Part shown: piece by piece, positions 50,699 to 58,866 of the stretch
Layout of the letters: each line of letters starts with the position of its first letter
Position numbering within the stretch: position 1 is the stretch's first letter
NCBI RefSeq assembly: GCF_000503215.1
Contig: NZ_KI628540.1
Coordinates: 331,313-395,312, forward strand
Origin: Pseudomonas canadensis
GTDB lineage: Bacteria; Pseudomonadota; Gammaproteobacteria; Pseudomonadales; Pseudomonadaceae
Direction of reading: 5' to 3'
Length of the DNA: 64,000 nucleotides
The notes under the pieces: generated by a model
Database searches by the model: none
Seen by the model: only the letters and a program-made list of their open reading frames with translations
Told to the model about the DNA's origin: nothing
Position numbers and translations under genes: made by a program

Positions 50699-51796
50699 TC
50701 AGGCTTGGAAACGACGGATGGAAAACGCTTCGATAGGTTGGCGGCTGGCACCGGTGCAGACGATCTCTGCCAGGGCTTCACCGACGGCGGGACCAAGCTG
50801 GAACCCGGCGCCGGCAAAGCCGAAACCGTGGAGCAAGCCGGGTTGGGTGCTGCTGGGGCCGATCACCGGTTCATGATCGGGGAGGTAACCTTCGGTGCCA
50901 CTCCAGGTGCGGATGGCCTGGGCACCCTTGAGAAACGGGTAAAGCTCGCCGGCATTGCGCAGAATCTCCAGCACCGCAGCTTGCCCTGGTCGCGCTTGCT
51001 GCGGGCCGAGGGCAAAGCCGCGACCGCCGCCGAGGATGCAATTGCCCCGGGCAACCTGTCGCGCATAGATCCCGCCGCCTTCGACGCCCGTGCTCACATC
51101 CATCACCACCGGCAAGGGCTCAGTGACCAGCATCGCCGGGTGTGCCGAGGTCATAGGCACCGCTTCGCCAAACTGTTCGGCCACCGCACCTGCCCACGCC
51201 CCGGCGCAATTGAGCAGCCACGGTGCTTGTAGATGCAGACCGTTGGCGCAGTGCACCTGGAAGTCCTGGCCGTCATGCTCGATACGCGTGACCAGCGACT
51301 GTTCATACAGGTGAGCGCCGCGTTGTTTCGCCGCGCGGGCAAAGGCGGGCGACACCAGGCGGGGGTTGGCGTGGCCGTCTTCCGGGCACAGCGAGGCACC
51401 GACGGCGATGTCACCGACCCAGGGGAATCGCGCGCGCAGCTCGACGTAATCCAGCAACTGCAAACTCAAGTCAAATCCTTGTGTCTGCTCGGCATACGCT
51501 TGTAAGGCGCCGAAATCTGCGTGACTGCGCGCCAGTTTCAAATGCCCGGAACGCACGTATTCGCCATCGATACCGATTAATCCCGGCAAGTCTGCCCACA
51601 GTTGGTGGGCACGCTGCGACAGTGGCAACTGGTGCAAGGGCCGACCCTGGCGCCGCACGCCGCCGTAGTTGACGCCGCTGGAGTGTGAGCCGCAGAAATC
51701 TCGCTCCACCAGCGCCACGCGCTGGCCTTTCTGCGCCAGCATCAGCGCGGCCGACGCGCCGACAATCCCGCCGCCCAATACGATGACATCAATCAC
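50699..51796 (-). CDS. FAD-dependent amine/imino-acid dehydrogenase subunit (DAO/SoxB-like)
   Basis: 365 residues from the GTG at 51796, which overlaps the previous stop as GTGA and has GGAGGTG upstream. Rossmann FAD motif DVIVLGGGIVGASAALMLAQ (residues 3-22) and the C-terminal YLPDHEPVIGPSST and GFGFAGAGFQLGPAVGEALA of D-amino-acid-oxidase-type flavoproteins. This is the small catalytic subunit in opine oxidase, hydrogen cyanide synthase (HcnC) and D-hydroxyproline dehydrogenase complexes. With the two upstream genes it should form a membrane-linked dehydrogenase for an imported secondary amine or D-imino acid. Confidence 0.85.
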   Translation of the reverse strand: MIDVIVLGGGIVGASAALMLAQKGQRVALVERDFCGSHSSGVNYGGVRRQGRPLHQLPLSQRAHQLWADLPGLIGIDGEYVRSGHLKLARSHADFGALQAYAEQTQGFDLSLQLLDYVELRARFPWVGDIAVGASLCPEDGHANPRLVSPAFARAAKQRGAHLYEQSLVTRIEHDGQDFQVHCANGLHLQAPWLLNCAGAWAGAVAEQFGEAVPMTSAHPAMLVTEPLPVVMDVSTGVEGGGIYARQVARGNCILGGGRGFALGPQQARPGQAAVLEILRNAGELYPFLKGAQAIRTWSGTEGYLPDHEPVIGPSSTQPGLLHGFGFAGAGFQLGPAVGEALAEIVCTGASRQPIEAFSIRRFQA

Positions 51797-53136
51797 GGCT
51801 GCACCTCCACGCCAAACGGCAGCGGCTTGATTGGTGCCTGGCCCCGCAAGCGGCCGACGTTTTCGATGGCCCGGCCACTGCGCTCTGCGACAATTTCCGC
51901 CGCCGCCAACCCGCACATCCGGCCTTGGCAGCGGCCCATGCCGACCCGACATTGGGCCTTGACGCGGTTGATCTCCCAGTGGCCCTCATCCACCACCGCG
52001 CGCACGTCGCCGACGCGGACTTCTTCGCAGCGACAGAGGATCAATTCATCGGGGGCTTCGACTGCCCAGTTCTCTGGAAAAGGGAACGCGGTTTCCAAAC
52101 CATGACGAAAGCGTTGGATGGCCGCCAATTGTTGCTCCAGCACAGCAGGGCGGCGCTGATCGATGGCAACACCCGAGTCCTCCAGCACCGCCAGTGCTGC
52201 ACGTTCACCGGCCATTTGCGCGGCGTCCGCGCCCATGATCCCGGCCCCATCGCCCGCCAGGTACACGCCGTTGACGCTGCTGCGTCCGGCGCTGTCCCGT
52301 TGTGGCAGCCACGCGCGGTTAAGGGCATTCCAGGTGAACTCACAGCCAAGCAAGTCCGCCAGTTGCGTCTCGCTGCGCAGGGCATGGGCAAAAGCCACGG
52401 CGTCGCACGGCAGAGTCTGATCACCCCATTGAATGCCGCTGACCCGTTGCGTTCCGTCGATCTGTTTAAGCGTGACGCCCTGATGCACGGGAATCCCATG
52501 GGCCGTCAGCCAGGCGCGGTAATACAAGCCTTTGGCCAAGGTCGTCGGTTGTCCGAGCAACGCTGGTAAGGCACGGCATTGGGCACTGAACGGCGCGCTG
52601 TCGAGCACCGCCACCACCTTGGCCCCAGCCTTGGCGTATTGATAGGCGACCAGATAGAGCAACGGCCCGCTGCCACAAAACGCCACGCGCTCACCGATGG
52701 CGCAGCCCTGGTACTTCAAAGCGATTTGCGCCGCGCCAAGGCTGTACACGCCCGGCAGGGTCCAGCCCGGTACGGGCAGGATGCGGTCAGTGGCGCCTGT
52801 GGCGACGATGAGTTGCGCGTACTCGATGCTTTCTGCGCGGCCGTTGTTGAGCATATCCAGGCGCCCGTCCTCGGCATTCCACACCAGGGTTTCCGGGCGG
52901 TAGTCGATCAGCGGTGCCAGTTCATCCATTGTGCGGTGCACGGCCTCGGCCTCGCGTGCTTCAAATCCGTAAAGCTGCTTGGCGGTGCGTTGAAATCCCT
53001 GTGGCTGACGCCGATAAATCTGCCCGCCACCGCGCAGGCTTTCATCCACCAGGCAAGGTCTGATGCCATGGTCGAGCAACGTGCGCGCCGCGCTGATCCC
53101 GGCCGGGCCTGCGCCCACAATCACCACAGGCTTCAT
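51793..53136 (-). CDS. FAD/NAD(P)-binding oxidoreductase subunit with C-terminal [2Fe-2S] domain (HcnB/OoxA-like)
   Basis: 447 residues. Nucleotide-binding VIVGAGPAGISAARTLLDHG at the N-terminus (residues 4-23) and a second one at about 150 (GERVAFCGSGPLLYL). The C-terminus has a BFD-like cluster-binding domain with Cys in LILCRCEEVRVGD and VKAQCRVGMGRCQGRMC. It is the alpha-type subunit of three-component opine/D-hydroxyproline dehydrogenases, passing electrons from the catalytic flavin. Its ATG overlaps the stop of the small ferredoxin-like gene. Confidence 0.85.
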   Translation of the reverse strand: MKPVVIVGAGPAGISAARTLLDHGIRPCLVDESLRGGGQIYRRQPQGFQRTAKQLYGFEAREAEAVHRTMDELAPLIDYRPETLVWNAEDGRLDMLNNGRAESIEYAQLIVATGATDRILPVPGWTLPGVYSLGAAQIALKYQGCAIGERVAFCGSGPLLYLVAYQYAKAGAKVVAVLDSAPFSAQCRALPALLGQPTTLAKGLYYRAWLTAHGIPVHQGVTLKQIDGTQRVSGIQWGDQTLPCDAVAFAHALRSETQLADLLGCEFTWNALNRAWLPQRDSAGRSSVNGVYLAGDGAGIMGADAAQMAGERAALAVLEDSGVAIDQRRPAVLEQQLAAIQRFRHGLETAFPFPENWAVEAPDELILCRCEEVRVGDVRAVVDEGHWEINRVKAQCRVGMGRCQGRMCGLAAAEIVAERSGRAIENVGRLRGQAPIKPLPFGVEVQP

Positions 53137-53423
53137 GACTGGCGCCCCGGATCGCGGCGGATGGCCTGGCCTTCTTCCAATAGCGTCGAACAGGCGCGTA
53201 CGCGACGCCCGTCTTCAAGTCGCACCCAACAATCCTGGCACGCGCCCATCAGGCAGAAACCGGCCCGTCGTTCGGCGCTGAAATCACTGCCGCGCAGGTG
53301 TTCGGCGCAGGTCAGCACGGCGGTCAACAAGGTGTCACCGAGCAAACCGCTGGCGGGTTGCCCATCCAGGGTGAAGGCCAGGGCAGGGCGTTGGGTTTCG
53401 GCCAGGCGTTTGAACAGGGCCAT
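53133..53423 (-). CDS. (2Fe-2S)-binding dehydrogenase subunit (HcnA-like)
   Basis: 96 residues from the ATG at 53423, whose A is shared with the permease stop (TGATG). The four-Cys pattern GFCLMGACQDCWVRLED...RACST at about residues 56-80 is that of the small ferredoxin-like subunit in HcnA and opine/D-hydroxyproline dehydrogenases. Together with the two following genes it forms a complete three-subunit enzyme encoded inside an ABC transporter operon. Confidence 0.85.
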   Translation of the reverse strand: MALFKRLAETQRPALAFTLDGQPASGLLGDTLLTAVLTCAEHLRGSDFSAERRAGFCLMGACQDCWVRLEDGRRVRACSTLLEEGQAIRRDPGRQS

Positions 53424-54217
53424 CAATGTTTCCCTACCAGTACGCGGTCCAGGCCGTAGACCCGGTCCAACAGGATCATGGTGGCCGCCGTGAGTGCAAT
53501 CACCAGCGCCGACACCGCCGCCATCATCGGGTCGATGGATTCGGTGGCATACACATACATGCGCACCGGCAGGGTCTGGGTCGCCGGCGAGCTGACGAAG
53601 ATCGACAACGTCACCTCATCGAAACTGTTGATGAACGCCAGCAACCAACCGCCCGCCACCCCCGGCAGGATCATCGGCAGGGTGATCTGGCGAAACAGCG
53701 TAAAGCGACTGGCGCCCAGGGACTCGGCGGCCTGCTCGGCGCTGCGATCAATCCCGATCGCCGCGGCCAACACCAGGCGCAGCACATACGGGGTGATGAT
53801 CACCACGTGAGCCAGCATCAGCCAGGTGAAGCTGCCGTTCACGCCCATCAGTGCGAACAGGCGCAACATCGCCACGCCGAGCACCAGGTGCGGAATGATG
53901 ATGGGTGACAGGAACAACGCACTGAAAAAATTGCGCCCCGGAAACTGATAGCGACTGATCGCCAAGGCGGCCGGCACTGCAATCAAGGTGGCCAGACTCG
54001 CGGCGGTAAACGCCAGGATCAGGCTGTTGTAGAACGCCTGGATAAAGTCAGCGCGCTCGAACACCGCACGGAACCAGCGCAGGGAGAATCCCGACGTGGG
54101 CAAGCTCAAGGTGTTTTCCGGGGTGAAGGCCACCAGACATACCACCACCAGCGGCGCCATCATGAACAGCACCACCAGGGTATGGAAACCCAGGGCCAAA
54201 GGACCGTTTCTGGACAT
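53423..54217 (-). CDS. ABC transporter permease (PotC-like)
   Basis: 264 residues with six membrane segments (LALGFHTLVVLFMMAPLVVV at the start) and the EAA loop AAESLGASRFTLFRQITLP (about residues 165-183), which contacts the ATPase. It forms the channel with the PotB-like gene starting upstream at 55067; the two genes are 4 bases apart. Family knowledge: spermidine/putrescine/opine-type importer. Confidence 0.9.
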   Translation of the reverse strand: MSRNGPLALGFHTLVVLFMMAPLVVVCLVAFTPENTLSLPTSGFSLRWFRAVFERADFIQAFYNSLILAFTAASLATLIAVPAALAISRYQFPGRNFFSALFLSPIIIPHLVLGVAMLRLFALMGVNGSFTWLMLAHVVIITPYVLRLVLAAAIGIDRSAEQAAESLGASRFTLFRQITLPMILPGVAGGWLLAFINSFDEVTLSIFVSSPATQTLPVRMYVYATESIDPMMAAVSALVIALTAATMILLDRVYGLDRVLVGKH

Positions 54218-54221
54218 GTGC

Positions 54222-55067
54222 TTAAACCCCCAGGGACTTTTTGTAGCGGCCTTCGACCATGCGGTTCCAGCTCAGCATGATCAGCAGATTGACCAACAGC
54301 AGCACCACCGCGATGGTCGCGCCCATGGGCCAGTTGAGTTCCGAGAGGTACTGGTCGTACACCACGGTCGCGACCATTTTCAGGCGGCGTCCGCCGAGCA
54401 GGCCGGGGATCGCAAAGGAACTGGCGGCCAGGCCGAACACGATCAGCGTGCCGGACAGCACGCCGGGCATCACCTGCGGTAATACAATCCTGCGCATTAC
54501 CGTGGTTTGGCTGGCGCCGAGGGACAACGCCGCCTGTTCCGCCGACGGGTCGAGTTTCTGTAGGGAGGTCCACACGGGGATGATCATGAACGGCAGCATC
54601 ACGTGCACGAGGGCGATGATCACCGCGAACGGCGTATACAACAGCTTCACCGGGCGCCCGCCAAGGAATTGGATGACTTGGTTCACCAGCCCGTCCGCGC
54701 CGAGCAGCAGGCTCCAGCCAAAAGCGCGCACCACCACCGAAATCAGCAGCGGCGTGAGGATCAGGATCAGGAAAATCGAGCGCCATGGTGTACCCATGCG
54801 GCTGAGGATGTACGCCTCGGGCACGCCGATCACCACGCAGAGCAAGGTGACCAAGGCACTGATCCAGAAGGTGCGCCAGAAGATTTCGTAGAAGTACGCA
54901 TCGCTGAACAACGACAGGTAATGCGCGAAGGTCCATTCATCCGCCTTCACACCCACCTGGTAATCGAACACGTTGAACGACAACACCAGCGTCAGGCCCA
55001 GCGGCAGAATCAGCAACCCGACAAACAGCACCAGGGCGGGTAACGACAACAGGTAGCCCCGGCTCAT
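54222..55067 (-). CDS. ABC transporter permease (PotB-like)
   Basis: 281 residues, six membrane segments (LLSLPALVLFVGLLILPLGL first) and the EAA motif AALSLGASQTTVMRRIVLPQ at about residues 180-200. Its ATG overlaps the ATPase stop (ATGA), so the two are coupled. It partners the PotC-like permease. Confidence 0.9.
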   Translation of the reverse strand: MSRGYLLSLPALVLFVGLLILPLGLTLVLSFNVFDYQVGVKADEWTFAHYLSLFSDAYFYEIFWRTFWISALVTLLCVVIGVPEAYILSRMGTPWRSIFLILILTPLLISVVVRAFGWSLLLGADGLVNQVIQFLGGRPVKLLYTPFAVIIALVHVMLPFMIIPVWTSLQKLDPSAEQAALSLGASQTTVMRRIVLPQVMPGVLSGTLIVFGLAASSFAIPGLLGGRRLKMVATVVYDQYLSELNWPMGATIAVVLLLVNLLIMLSWNRMVEGRYKKSLGV

Positions 55068-56092
55068 GCGCGCACCTCATCCGCTGCCAACACGCGCAGC
55101 AGGCTGGCTTGCCAGTCCAGGCCCACCGCCGCCCCGCAACCGAGCGGCGCGCTGCCGTCATTGCTGCGCACCACGGTGATTTCGCCAAGGCTAGTGTGGA
55201 TGCGATACAGCCATTGGCTACCAAAAAAGTAACTGTCGAGCACCTTGCCCTGCAGTCGGCCGGTGCCGGCGTCCACCAGTTGGATCTTTTCCGGACGCAG
55301 GCTCAGGGTCAGCTCGCCGTCACCGCTTTCGTGACGCACTTGCGGAGTGCCCAGCTGGTCATAGTCGCCCGGCAACAGGTTGGCCTTGCCGACGAAGTCC
55401 GAGATGAAGCGTGTGCGCGGATGTTCGTAGAGCTTGTACGGCGCGTCGATCTGGGTCACACGCCCGGCCTGCATCACCACCACGCGGTCGCTGATGGACA
55501 GCGCCTCGGCCTGGTCGTGGGTGACCATCAAGGTGGTGATGCCCACGGCGCACTGGATGCGGCGGATTTCGAACTGCATTTCTTCACGCAGGTTGGCGTC
55601 GAGGTTGGACAGCGGCTCATCCAGCAGCAACACCGGTGGCTCGATCACCAGGGCGCGGGCCAGGGCCACACGTTGGCGCTGGCCGCCGGACAGCTCACGT
55701 GGGTATCGGTCGGCGTGCGGCGCCAGGCGTACCAGTTCCAATACCGTCTTAACCTTGCTGGCGATCTCGGCGGTCGGCACTTTGCGCATCTTCAGGCCGA
55801 AGGCAACGTTGTCGCGCACGCTCATGTGCGGGAACAGCGCGTAGCTCTGGAACACCACGCCCAGGCCACGGCTGGCGGGCTTGGCATGGGTGATATCGCG
55901 ACCGTCGAGCAGGATCTGCCCGCCGCTGACGTCAACGAAGCCGGCGATCATTTGCAGGGTGGTGGTCTTGCCGCAGCCCGACGGGCCGAGCAGGGAAACG
56001 AACTCGCCTTTTTCCACTGCAAGGTCGGTGGCGACCACCGCATCGACGGCGCCGTAGCGTTTGCTCAAGGCGTGGAGTTGGAGAAATGCCAT
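55064..56092 (-). CDS. ABC transporter ATP-binding protein (PotA-like)
   Basis: 342 residues from the ATG at 56092 (MAFLQLHALSKRYG); the longer upstream reading lacks similarity. Walker A LLGPSGCGKTTTLQ (about residues 35-48), signature ELSGGQRQRVALARAL, Walker B VLLLDEPLSNLDA, switch His in VTHDQAEA, and a C-terminal TOBE domain (TLSLRPEKIQLVDAG). It is the first gene of the seven-gene operon, divergent from an IclR regulator across 243 bases. Confidence 0.93.
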   Translation of the reverse strand: MAFLQLHALSKRYGAVDAVVATDLAVEKGEFVSLLGPSGCGKTTTLQMIAGFVDVSGGQILLDGRDITHAKPASRGLGVVFQSYALFPHMSVRDNVAFGLKMRKVPTAEIASKVKTVLELVRLAPHADRYPRELSGGQRQRVALARALVIEPPVLLLDEPLSNLDANLREEMQFEIRRIQCAVGITTLMVTHDQAEALSISDRVVVMQAGRVTQIDAPYKLYEHPRTRFISDFVGKANLLPGDYDQLGTPQVRHESGDGELTLSLRPEKIQLVDAGTGRLQGKVLDSYFFGSQWLYRIHTSLGEITVVRSNDGSAPLGCGAAVGLDWQASLLRVLAADEVRA

Positions 56093-56335
56093 GTCTGCGT
56101 TCCACCTTTTTTTGAGTCGCGTCGAAACGCGCTTTTTTGTTTTGGGCAGATGCGAATGAAGTGTTGCCGGTGCGTTGGCGCTCGATCTTGAGTCGGCTGC
56201 CGTTAGTTGTTCATGTCGCCCCTGTGGACGCAGATTAGGACGAAGACTAGGATGGGTGGAAGATGGTATTTCACTGAATGGACTATTATTTTCATATTTA
56301 TTCACTCACCGGAATTTACTTAGAGATTGGTTGTT

Positions 56336-57166
56336 ATGGATTCCACTGAACGAAACGATAGCGCCAAAGAAGTCGGCCCCGGTGGGGTGTCCCGACTGTT
56401 CGCGCTGCTGCGCACCCTGGGTGACGTGCCGGAGGGCGGCGAACGCGTGACCCAGCTCGCGCAACAGGTTGGCTTGTCCCAACCGACCACCCACCGCCTG
56501 CTGCGCAGCCTGATGGACGAAGGCATGGTCGAGCAGGACGCGCGCAGCAAGCGCTATCGCCTGAGCCTGGAGTTCTTCGCGCTCGCGGCGAATGCAGGCA
56601 AGACCGGTAACCTGCGTGATCTGGTGCGGCCGAGTATGTTGCGCCTGAGTGCGTCATTAGGGGATTCGCTGTTCTTGCTCGCGCGCTCAGGCTTCGACGC
56701 GATCTGCCTGGACCGCAGCGAAGGCCCGTACCCGATCCGTACCTTCACCGGGGACATCGGCGGGCGTGTGGCATTGGGCGTGGGGCAGGGCAGCCTGGCG
56801 ATCCTGGCGTTCTTGCCGGAGGAAGAGCGCGAGACGGTGATCCGCTTCAACCTGCCACGGCTCAAGGACTTCCACTTGTATGACGAAGTGCTGTTGCGCT
56901 CGGAAGTTGAGAATGTGCGCAATCTTGGGTATGCGGCACGCAATACCGGGGTGCTGGAAGGCATGGCGGGGTTGGCGGTGCCGATCCTCAATCGCGACGG
57001 GCATGCAGTGGCGGCGCTGAGTGTGGCAACCATCAGTGATCGGCTGGGGCCGAGCCGCTTGCCGATGGTGGTGGAGTTGCTCAAGCGTGAAGCGGCTGCG
57101 ATCGGGCCGCGGATCAATCCGTTTGATCCGACATTGCGCAGGCCTTCGCAGACCTTTGGTGGGTAG
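56336..57166 (+). CDS. IclR family transcriptional regulator
   Basis: 276 residues from the ATG at 56336. N-terminal winged helix (LFALLRTLGDVPEGGERVTQ, then LAQQVGLSQPTTHRLLRSL) and the IclR effector domain (GDSLFLLARSGFDAICLDRS, GVGQGSLAILAFLPEEE). Divergent from the PotA-like gene, it most likely controls the amine import/oxidation operon. The 243-base gap includes an AT-rich stretch (ATTATTTTCATATTTATTCA) near 56284-56305 suited to a promoter/operator. Confidence 0.9.
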   Translation: MDSTERNDSAKEVGPGGVSRLFALLRTLGDVPEGGERVTQLAQQVGLSQPTTHRLLRSLMDEGMVEQDARSKRYRLSLEFFALAANAGKTGNLRDLVRPSMLRLSASLGDSLFLLARSGFDAICLDRSEGPYPIRTFTGDIGGRVALGVGQGSLAILAFLPEEERETVIRFNLPRLKDFHLYDEVLLRSEVENVRNLGYAARNTGVLEGMAGLAVPILNRDGHAVAALSVATISDRLGPSRLPMVVELLKREAAAIGPRINPFDPTLRRPSQTFGG

Positions 57167-57367
57167 TTCCGATGGCGGTCCACGTTACCGACCTGGCCGC
57201 CGTACTGCACATACACAGGTTCCATTCAATGCTCTGTCATCCCTCATCGCCGGCACCATCGGCTGGCGTGTGGAATGGGTAACGATCAGGCGCTTACTTA
57301 GGCAGTACTAGGCTTTCTGGGTACGTGTTAGTTATTCAGAAAATCAATTTTTTTGTTCGTGTTTAAC

Positions 57368-57396
57368 GGAACTGTCCTTTTACAAATTGCCACAGA
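57368..57396 (+). promoter_or_regulatory. Hrp box (HrpL-type ECF sigma promoter)
   Basis: GGAACT at 57368-57373, a 16-base spacer, then CCACAGA at 57390-57396, matches the consensus GGAACC-N15/16-CCACNNA with one mismatch. It lies 69 bases before the ATG at 57465. The 298-base gap between 57167 and 57464 holds nothing else that I recognise and is visibly AT-richer than its surroundings. Confidence 0.7.
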
Positions 57397-57464
57397 TGGC
57401 TGTTGATTCAACGCTGACTTGGGCGTTGGTCAGCTTAATTGCATCAACTATCTGAGGTGTTTTA

Positions 57465-58613
57465 ATGATAAATACTCCTTTCGGTCAGCCCACACAAACT
57501 TACTACCCGCAATCTTGCCCGTCGGAAGGTCGCGCCAGGTTTGGTTATCAGCCCGCAATGAGTAACTCAATGGAGGCCTCTCGGCCAGTCCCCAATTCGT
57601 TAGTTGCGCGAGACTTTGTCAACGCCTTCCCTTATTTCCAGGGAGAATCCGGTTTCGTCACGAAGGAAACGCTTCAACATGCTGCCAATCGTCCGCTGAT
57701 CGGTGATCCGTTTCACGATCAAATGACAATGCTGGCAAGGGAGATTCTTAGCCGTCCAGGAATGAGTAACTTACTCGATGGTATCAACCATGGCGGCCAT
57801 GAAGATGGTCTGATCAGCCAGGGTGATGCGCATGAGGCGGTCTATGCGTACGAGGCCCAGGAGGCAGCGTACATGCAGGGTGGACCAGCAGGGTATAACG
57901 GTGGCATGCAGGGTGGACCGGCAAGGTTTAACGGTGGCATGCAACGCAGTCGTGTTGAAAATGGATATGGCGACTATGGTGCACGCAATTATCAACCGGC
58001 AGCGAACGGCATGAGCCTGCAGAATGCTGAGGTCGCGAATGGTTTCAAACAGGCCAAAGACTCAGATTTGACGACAGAGTTGGGTAATAATTTTGACTAC
58101 TTCAATCCCAACGAGCATGGCAAGATAACCCAGCAATCGCTTCGTGAAATCGCAGGTCGGCCATTGACTGGCAACCCCGTAGACGATCGGATGACCCTGT
58201 TGGCCAAGGAGATCCTCAGTCGGCCGCAGATTAATCGCCACCTGGATTCCGACCACGATGCTGATAAAGCTGACGGGTTGATTGGGCGCGATACTATTGA
58301 GCGGGTGTCCCACCAACCTGCTGCACTGAATTATGAAAATATGAGTGACGTGGACTTGCTTGAGGCCCTTAAAGATAAATTCAAACAGTATTGGGGCAAA
58401 GATGACTACATCAGCTTCGATAGTCTTAAAGAAGCGGCTGCGGCGTCTCCTCCCACTGATAAATCTCGACTTGCGGCTGAACTTCTCCGTCGCCCGGGCC
58501 TGATGAAAGAAGTGGATATAGGTACCAATAATAAGGGCGGTAGGGGCTACGAGGACGAAAGGTTTGATATGGATAATGTCAATTACGTGATTAAAGAGAA
58601 ACAGGCAAAATAG
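57465..58613 (+). CDS. Candidate type III-secreted repeat protein (NopX/HrpF/HrpK-like)
   Basis: 382 residues with no Sec signal. The N-terminus (MINTPFGQPTQTYYPQ) is Ser/Thr/Gln/Pro-rich with no acidic residue in the first 20, as in type III-secreted proteins. Two clear repeats lie at about residues 45-125 and 205-285: F-x-YF, GFVTKETLQHAANRPLIGDP / GKITQQSLREIAGRPLTGNP, then D-MT-LAREILSRP and DGLI; a third, degenerate one covers about 295-370. Between the first two is a short direct repeat (MQGGPAGYNG / MQGGPARFNG). The DG-containing helix pairs resemble NopX/HrpF/HrpK translocator repeats. A Hrp box precedes it. No other secretion genes are in the window. Confidence 0.6.
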   Translation: MINTPFGQPTQTYYPQSCPSEGRARFGYQPAMSNSMEASRPVPNSLVARDFVNAFPYFQGESGFVTKETLQHAANRPLIGDPFHDQMTMLAREILSRPGMSNLLDGINHGGHEDGLISQGDAHEAVYAYEAQEAAYMQGGPAGYNGGMQGGPARFNGGMQRSRVENGYGDYGARNYQPAANGMSLQNAEVANGFKQAKDSDLTTELGNNFDYFNPNEHGKITQQSLREIAGRPLTGNPVDDRMTLLAKEILSRPQINRHLDSDHDADKADGLIGRDTIERVSHQPAALNYENMSDVDLLEALKDKFKQYWGKDDYISFDSLKEAAAASPPTDKSRLAAELLRRPGLMKEVDIGTNNKGGRGYEDERFDMDNVNYVIKEKQAK

Positions 58614-58641
58614 TGACCTGATTGAGCATGCAAGTGAAAAT

Positions 58642-58662
58642 GCAGCCCGTGCCGTGGGCTGC
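58642..58662 (+). terminator. Hairpin after the candidate type III-secreted gene
   Basis: GCAGCCC-gtgccgt-GGGCTGC is a perfect 7-bp stem 26 bases after the stop at 58613. The following bases (GTCTTC) are poor in T, so it is a weak rho-independent terminator at best. Confidence 0.5.
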
Positions 58663-58708
58663 GTCTTCAACCTTGCATCGCCAGTTGCGACCCTTTCTCC
58701 CACTTGGC

Positions 58709-58860
58709 TCAGCTGGGGCTGATCTTCCTTTCCGGTCGCCTCACGGCTTCGGTGACGATCAGGCCCTGGGTTATGTCGAAGTTCTTGCGCATGCGCTCGG
58801 GGCGCACCTGCAGGCCGGCGAGCATGAAGGTCGCCTGGCCGAGGGAGGCTAGAGGGCCGG
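58709..58860 (-). pseudogene. Fragment of an adenylosuccinate lyase/PcaB-family gene
   Basis: The minus-strand reading contains GLQVRPERMRKNFDITQ followed by GLIVTEAV, which matches the C-terminal region of class II fumarase/adenylosuccinate lyase-type enzymes such as 3-carboxymuconate cycloisomerase (PcaB). The reading ends in a stop after a short unrelated tail (RRPERKISPS) and has no start or remaining domains. It is a remnant left between the AT-rich secreted-protein gene and the chemoreceptor gene and marks a past rearrangement. Confidence 0.55.
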
Positions 58861-58866
58861 CGGCCC

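Noticed and set aside
50699..53423. Hydrogen cyanide synthase hcnABC
   Set aside because: The three-subunit layout is shared, but the genes sit inside an amine-type ABC operon with an IclR regulator, unlike the stand-alone hcnABC operon, so an opine/imino-acid dehydrogenase is the better reading.
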